Origin: Curvibacter cyanobacteriorum | GTDB lineage: Bacteria > Pseudomonadota > Gammaproteobacteria > Burkholderiales > Burkholderiaceae_C | NCBI RefSeq assembly: GCF_028649475.1 | Contig: NZ_JAQSIP010000002.1 | Location: 434,001 to 498,000, forward strand | Length of the DNA stretch: 64,000 bases | Direction: 5' to 3' | Part shown: piece by piece, positions 61,127 to 64,000 of the stretch | Numbering within the stretch: the first letter of the stretch is position 1 | How the letters are laid out: every line of letters starts with the position of its first letter | Notes under the pieces: generated by a model | The model's database searches: none | The model's input: only the letters and a program-made list of their open reading frames with translations | Told to the model about the DNA's origin: nothing | Made by a program: the position numbers and the translations under genes

Positions 61127-62524
61127 ATGAGTGCTCGTCAATTGTTTGCTGAACACGCCCTGCTGCCCACCGGCTGGGCGCAGAACGTGTGGCTGGCCTG
61201 GGACGCCCAGGGCCAGTGGACCCAGGTGCAAGCCGGCACCACGCCCCCGCCCGGCGTGGCCCGGGCGGCTGGCCCGGTGCTGCCGGGCCTGCCCAACCTG
61301 CATTCGCACGCTTTCCAGCGCGCCTTTGCCGGTCTCACCGAGTACCGCAGTGCGCAGGCGGGTCAGAGCGACAGCTTCTGGAGTTGGCGCACCCTGATGT
61401 ACCGCTTTGCCGGCCACCTGACGCCCGAGCGGCTGGAGGCGATTGCCACCTGGCTCTACCTGGAGATGCTGGAGGCGGGCTACACCTCGGTGTGTGAGTT
61501 CCATTACGTGCACCACCAAAGCGACGGCCAGCCCTATGCCGACGCCGGCACGCTGTCGCGCTGCCTGCTGCGCGCGGCCCAGCGCGTGGGCCTGGGCCTG
61601 ACCCTGCTGCCGGTGCTGTACCAGACCGGCGGCTTTGGCCAGCAGGCCCCGCACGCAGGGCAGCGCCGCTTCTTGAATGCCACCGACGCCCTGTTGCGCC
61701 TGCTGCAGGACCTGGCCCCCGACGCCACGGCCCAGGGGGCCCGGCTGGGCCTGGCGCCCCATTCGCTGCGCGCCGTGCCCCCCGACAGCCTGCGCGACGC
61801 CGTGGCCGGCCTGACCGCGCTGGACCCGTCAGCGCCGATCCACCTCCACATCGCGGAGCAGACCCAGGAAGTGGACGACTGCCTGCTTTGGACCGGGCAA
61901 CGCCCGGTGCAATGGCTGCTCGACCATGCCCCGGTGGACGGCCGCTGGTGTCTGGTGCACGCCACCCACATGAACGAAGGCGAGTACCGCCGCGCCGCCG
62001 CCCGGGGCGCCGTGGCCGGCCTGTGCCCCAGCACCGAAGCCAACCTGGGCGATGGCCTGTTCGACCTGCCCCTGTGGACCGAGGCCGGTGGCCGCTGGGG
62101 CCTGGGTTCGGACAGCCATGCCTGCGTCAACGCGGCCGAGGAGATGATGCTGCTCGAATACGGCCAGCGCTTGCAACGCCGCCAGCGCAATGTGCTGAGT
62201 GCCCCCGACCAACCCCATGTGGCCACTGCCATCACCCTGCAGGCCGTGGCGGGGGGCGCCCAGGCCAGTGCCCGGCCCGTGGCGGGCCTGGCCGTGGGGC
62301 AGCGTGCTGACCTCGTGGTGCTGGACCCGCAGCACCTGGCCCTGGCCGGCCTGTCGGCGCAGGACATGTTGTCGGCCCATGTGTTTGGCAGCCACCGCAG
62401 TTCGGCCATCGCCCAGGTGATGACCGGCGGGGTGCTGCGTGTGCAGCAGGGTCGCCATGCCTTGCACGAGGCCGCGGCACCCGCCTTTGTGCAGGCGCGC
62501 AGTGCCTTGCTGGCAGCGGTGTGA
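61127..62524 (+). CDS. hutF: Formimidoylglutamate deiminase
   Basis: The 465-residue amidohydrolase converts N-formimidoyl-L-glutamate to N-formylglutamate and ammonia. Motifs are LPNLHSHAFQRAFAGLTE (metal His pair), YTSVCEFHYVHHQ, IHLHIAEQTQEVDDC, LVHATHMNEGE and GLGSDSHACVNAAEEM with the metal Asp. HutF marks the five-step route through formylglutamate, as in Pseudomonas, as opposed to one-step formimidoylglutamase. ATG 61127 is the likeliest start; a TTG at 61091 would add 12 residues. It is 36 bases after hutI on the same strand. Confidence 0.95.
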   Translation: MSARQLFAEHALLPTGWAQNVWLAWDAQGQWTQVQAGTTPPPGVARAAGPVLPGLPNLHSHAFQRAFAGLTEYRSAQAGQSDSFWSWRTLMYRFAGHLTPERLEAIATWLYLEMLEAGYTSVCEFHYVHHQSDGQPYADAGTLSRCLLRAAQRVGLGLTLLPVLYQTGGFGQQAPHAGQRRFLNATDALLRLLQDLAPDATAQGARLGLAPHSLRAVPPDSLRDAVAGLTALDPSAPIHLHIAEQTQEVDDCLLWTGQRPVQWLLDHAPVDGRWCLVHATHMNEGEYRRAAARGAVAGLCPSTEANLGDGLFDLPLWTEAGGRWGLGSDSHACVNAAEEMMLLEYGQRLQRRQRNVLSAPDQPHVATAITLQAVAGGAQASARPVAGLAVGQRADLVVLDPQHLALAGLSAQDMLSAHVFGSHRSSAIAQVMTGGVLRVQQGRHALHEAAAPAFVQARSALLAAV

Positions 62525-62593
62525 CCGCCTCCGCGCTACCCTGACCTTGTTTGGATTGCCCTTGTTCTGATCGACGCTTGAACCCTGTTTGCC

Positions 62594-63409
62594 ATGGCCC
62601 ATTTCCACACCACCGAAGCCCCGTTCCGTTTTCGCCGCGGCCGCACGCCGCTGCTGATCTCTTTCCCCCATGTCGGCGCCCATGTGCCCGAGTGCGTGGC
62701 CAGCCGGCTGAGCCGCGCGGGCGTCGAGGTGCACGACACCGACTGGCACCTCGAGCAGCTCTATGCCTTTGCCGACACTTTGGGCGCGTCCATGCTGGTG
62801 GCCACCCACTCGCGCTATGTGATCGACCTGAACCGCCCGCCCGATGGCGCCAGCCTGTACCCGGGGCAGAGCGTCACCGGCCTGTGCCCGATCGACACCT
62901 TTGACGACACCCCGCTTTACACCCGCGGTGAGGCGCCCGACGCGGCCGAGGTGGCCCAGCGCCGCGAGCAGGTCTGGCTGCCCTACCACGCGCAACTCGA
63001 GGCCGAGCTGCAGCGCCTGCGCGCCGAACACGGCGTGGCGCTGTTGTGGGACGCGCACTCGATCCGCTCCGTCCTGCCGCGGTTCTTTGAGGGCAAGCTG
63101 CCCGACCTCAACCTGGGCACCGCCGACGGCGCCAGCTGCGACCCCGCGCTGGCGCAACGCCTGCTCGCGGTGGCCCAGGGTGCACCGGGTCACACCGCGG
63201 TGCTCAATGGGCGGTTCAAGGGGGGCCACATCACGCGGCATTACGGTCGACCGGCGCAGGGCTTTCACGCGGTGCAGCTGGAGATGACCCAAAGCAGCTA
63301 CATGGACGAGGCCATGCCGTTTGCCTACCGCCCCGACCTGGCGGCCCAGATCCAGCCCACCTTGCAGCAGCTGATCGAGACGATGCTGGCCTTTGGCCGC
63401 GCGGCCTGA
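62594..63409 (+). CDS. hutG: N-formylglutamate deformylase
   Basis: The 271-residue zinc hydrolase releases formate and L-glutamate, the last step of the pathway. Landmarks are LLISFPHVGAHVPECVA, VHDTDWHLEQLYAFADTLGAS with metal residues, VIDLNRPPDGASLYPGQ, LLWDAHSIRSVLPRFFEGKLPDLNLGT and YGRPAQGFHAVQLEMTQSSYMDE. It matches the N-formylglutamate amidohydrolase HutG of Pseudomonas, not the arginase-like formimidoylglutamase of the same name. ATG 62594 follows hutF by 69 bases. With HutF it completes conversion of histidine to glutamate, formate and two ammonia. Confidence 0.96.
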   Translation: MAHFHTTEAPFRFRRGRTPLLISFPHVGAHVPECVASRLSRAGVEVHDTDWHLEQLYAFADTLGASMLVATHSRYVIDLNRPPDGASLYPGQSVTGLCPIDTFDDTPLYTRGEAPDAAEVAQRREQVWLPYHAQLEAELQRLRAEHGVALLWDAHSIRSVLPRFFEGKLPDLNLGTADGASCDPALAQRLLAVAQGAPGHTAVLNGRFKGGHITRHYGRPAQGFHAVQLEMTQSSYMDEAMPFAYRPDLAAQIQPTLQQLIETMLAFGRAA

Positions 63410-63631
63410 GCCCGGTCCCGACGTGGCCCGGCCTAGCCCCGCGGGCACCGCGGGCACCGCGGGTGGGGCGGCCCGCGCCTGGGTGACTTGGTCGGCGCGC
63501 GGGCGGACCGGGTGGGTGGGCTGGGTTGACGGTTGTCGTGGGCCGAGCTTGCGGGCATTTCGCACCGTATCGGCCCGGTAAAGTCGGGGACTTCGCGGGC
63601 ACCAGGCCCGAGCCGTGGCAACATGCCGGCC

Positions 63632-64000
63632 ATGACGAAACACCTGTCCTACCTGAGCGCACGCGCTCCCTTGTCCACCTGGCAGCGCTGGGCCCGCCCG
63701 CTGGCGCTGACCGGCTTGTGCCTCCTGGCAGGCACAGCCTGGGCTGCCAAAACCCCCCACAAGTCGAGCAAGGCCGCGCCGGCCGCGGCCGCAGCTGCCA
63801 CCGCGACGGCGGCGGCGGCCACCAGCAGCCCCGCACGGGCCAATACTTGCCCGCCCAACTCGCCGCCCCTGTCCGCCGAGCTGTTCCAGCAAGCCGCCCA
63901 GAAGGCCACCGACCGTGGCTTTTTGTGGAAAGTCACGCGCGACGAGCGCAGCTCCTACCTCTACGGCACCTTCCACGCGGGCAAGGCCGAGTGGATGGCC
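63632..64000 (+). CDS. TraB/GumN-family protein, N-terminal part (cut by window edge)
   Basis: The 123 visible residues begin with a signal peptide (RPLALTGLCLLAGTAWA) followed by an Ala/Thr-rich stretch of about 35 residues, then a conserved start of the TraB/GumN fold: RGFLWKVTRDERSSYLYGT, FHAGKAEW. In this family the GTFH/GTIH motif is part of the presumed metal-dependent active site. Bacterial members are exported and of uncertain function, possibly metalloproteases. An in-frame ATG at 63623 is nine bases upstream. The rest of the gene lies beyond base 64000. No link to the hut operon is evident; a 222-base gap separates them. Confidence 0.75.
   Translation, partial: MTKHLSYLSARAPLSTWQRWARPLALTGLCLLAGTAWAAKTPHKSSKAAPAAAAAATATAAAATSSPARANTCPPNSPPLSAELFQQAAQKATDRGFLWKVTRDERSSYLYGTFHAGKAEWMA

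Noticed and set aside
61829-63976. 715-codon open frame on the minus strand across hutF and hutG
   Set aside because: It is antisense to two well-supported hut genes; its product is His/Gln/Gly/Ala-rich low-complexity sequence typical of GC-rich shadow frames.

Overview
The window looks like a chromosomal segment of a high-GC betaproteobacterium of the order Burkholderiales, most likely a Comamonadaceae or Rhodoferax-like genus. This is inferred from several solitary Bug-type (TctC) periplasmic receptors, the strong G/C third-position bias, the gene families present and the histidine-utilisation layout. I see no rRNA, CRISPR array, integrase, transposase or prophage. One tRNA gene is present.

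Layout: (1) 1-8504, minus strand: a catabolic operon of unknown substrate (SMP-30 lactonase, exported amidohydrolase, four Bug receptors, cyclase-family hydrolase, 2-hydroxyacid dehydrogenase, RraA-type aldolase) facing a divergent IclR regulator at 8631. (2) 9518-20188: a multi-PAS diguanylate cyclase, a two-gene unit of unknown function with an unusually AT-rich leader (12608-13817), a variant exonuclease VII pair (14092-16196), a BaeSR-like two-component system and a lipoprotein intradiol dioxygenase. (3) 20189-28406: DctA, an outer-membrane-type protein, and an FrcBCA-like sugar ABC transporter operon with FucU/RbsD mutarotase, ROK regulator and divergent PfkB sugar kinase. (4) 28464-36405: deoxyribosyltransferase, SRAP protein, then a D-serine/D-amino-acid cluster (DAO oxidoreductase, amidase, Bug receptor, DsdA) with a divergent LysR gene. 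(5) 36526-43425: initiator-type tRNA-Met, then LysR, SDR, TRAP transporter (P, Q, M) and a split transketolase. (6) 43532-51858: small proteins, a signalling island (two GGDEF proteins, a Crp/Fnr regulator, an Aer-like chemoreceptor), GST and LysR. (7) 52293-63409: a complete histidine-degradation locus: NitT/TauT-type ABC transporter, HutC, HutH, HutU, HutD, HutI, HutF and HutG, with three copies of a TGTATAGACA operator. A TraB/GumN-like gene is cut by the right edge.

The most unusual item is the exonuclease VII pair. The large subunit carries an extra N-terminal DUF5710 domain. The small subunit ends in a flexible Ala/Pro tail and the residues DDDIPF, which is the SSB C-terminal protein-docking peptide. 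This suggests an ExoVII variant that plugs directly into the SSB interaction network. Other items worth checking are the DNA tandem repeat encoding the N-terminus of the exported amidohydrolase, the U1:A72 pair in the initiator tRNA, the AT-rich leader before the 71-aa/327-aa gene pair, the TGTCA-N6-TGACA palindrome in the signalling island, and the uncharacterised TRAP/SDR/transketolase pathway.

All calls come from reading the sequence and translated frames by eye; no database search was run.
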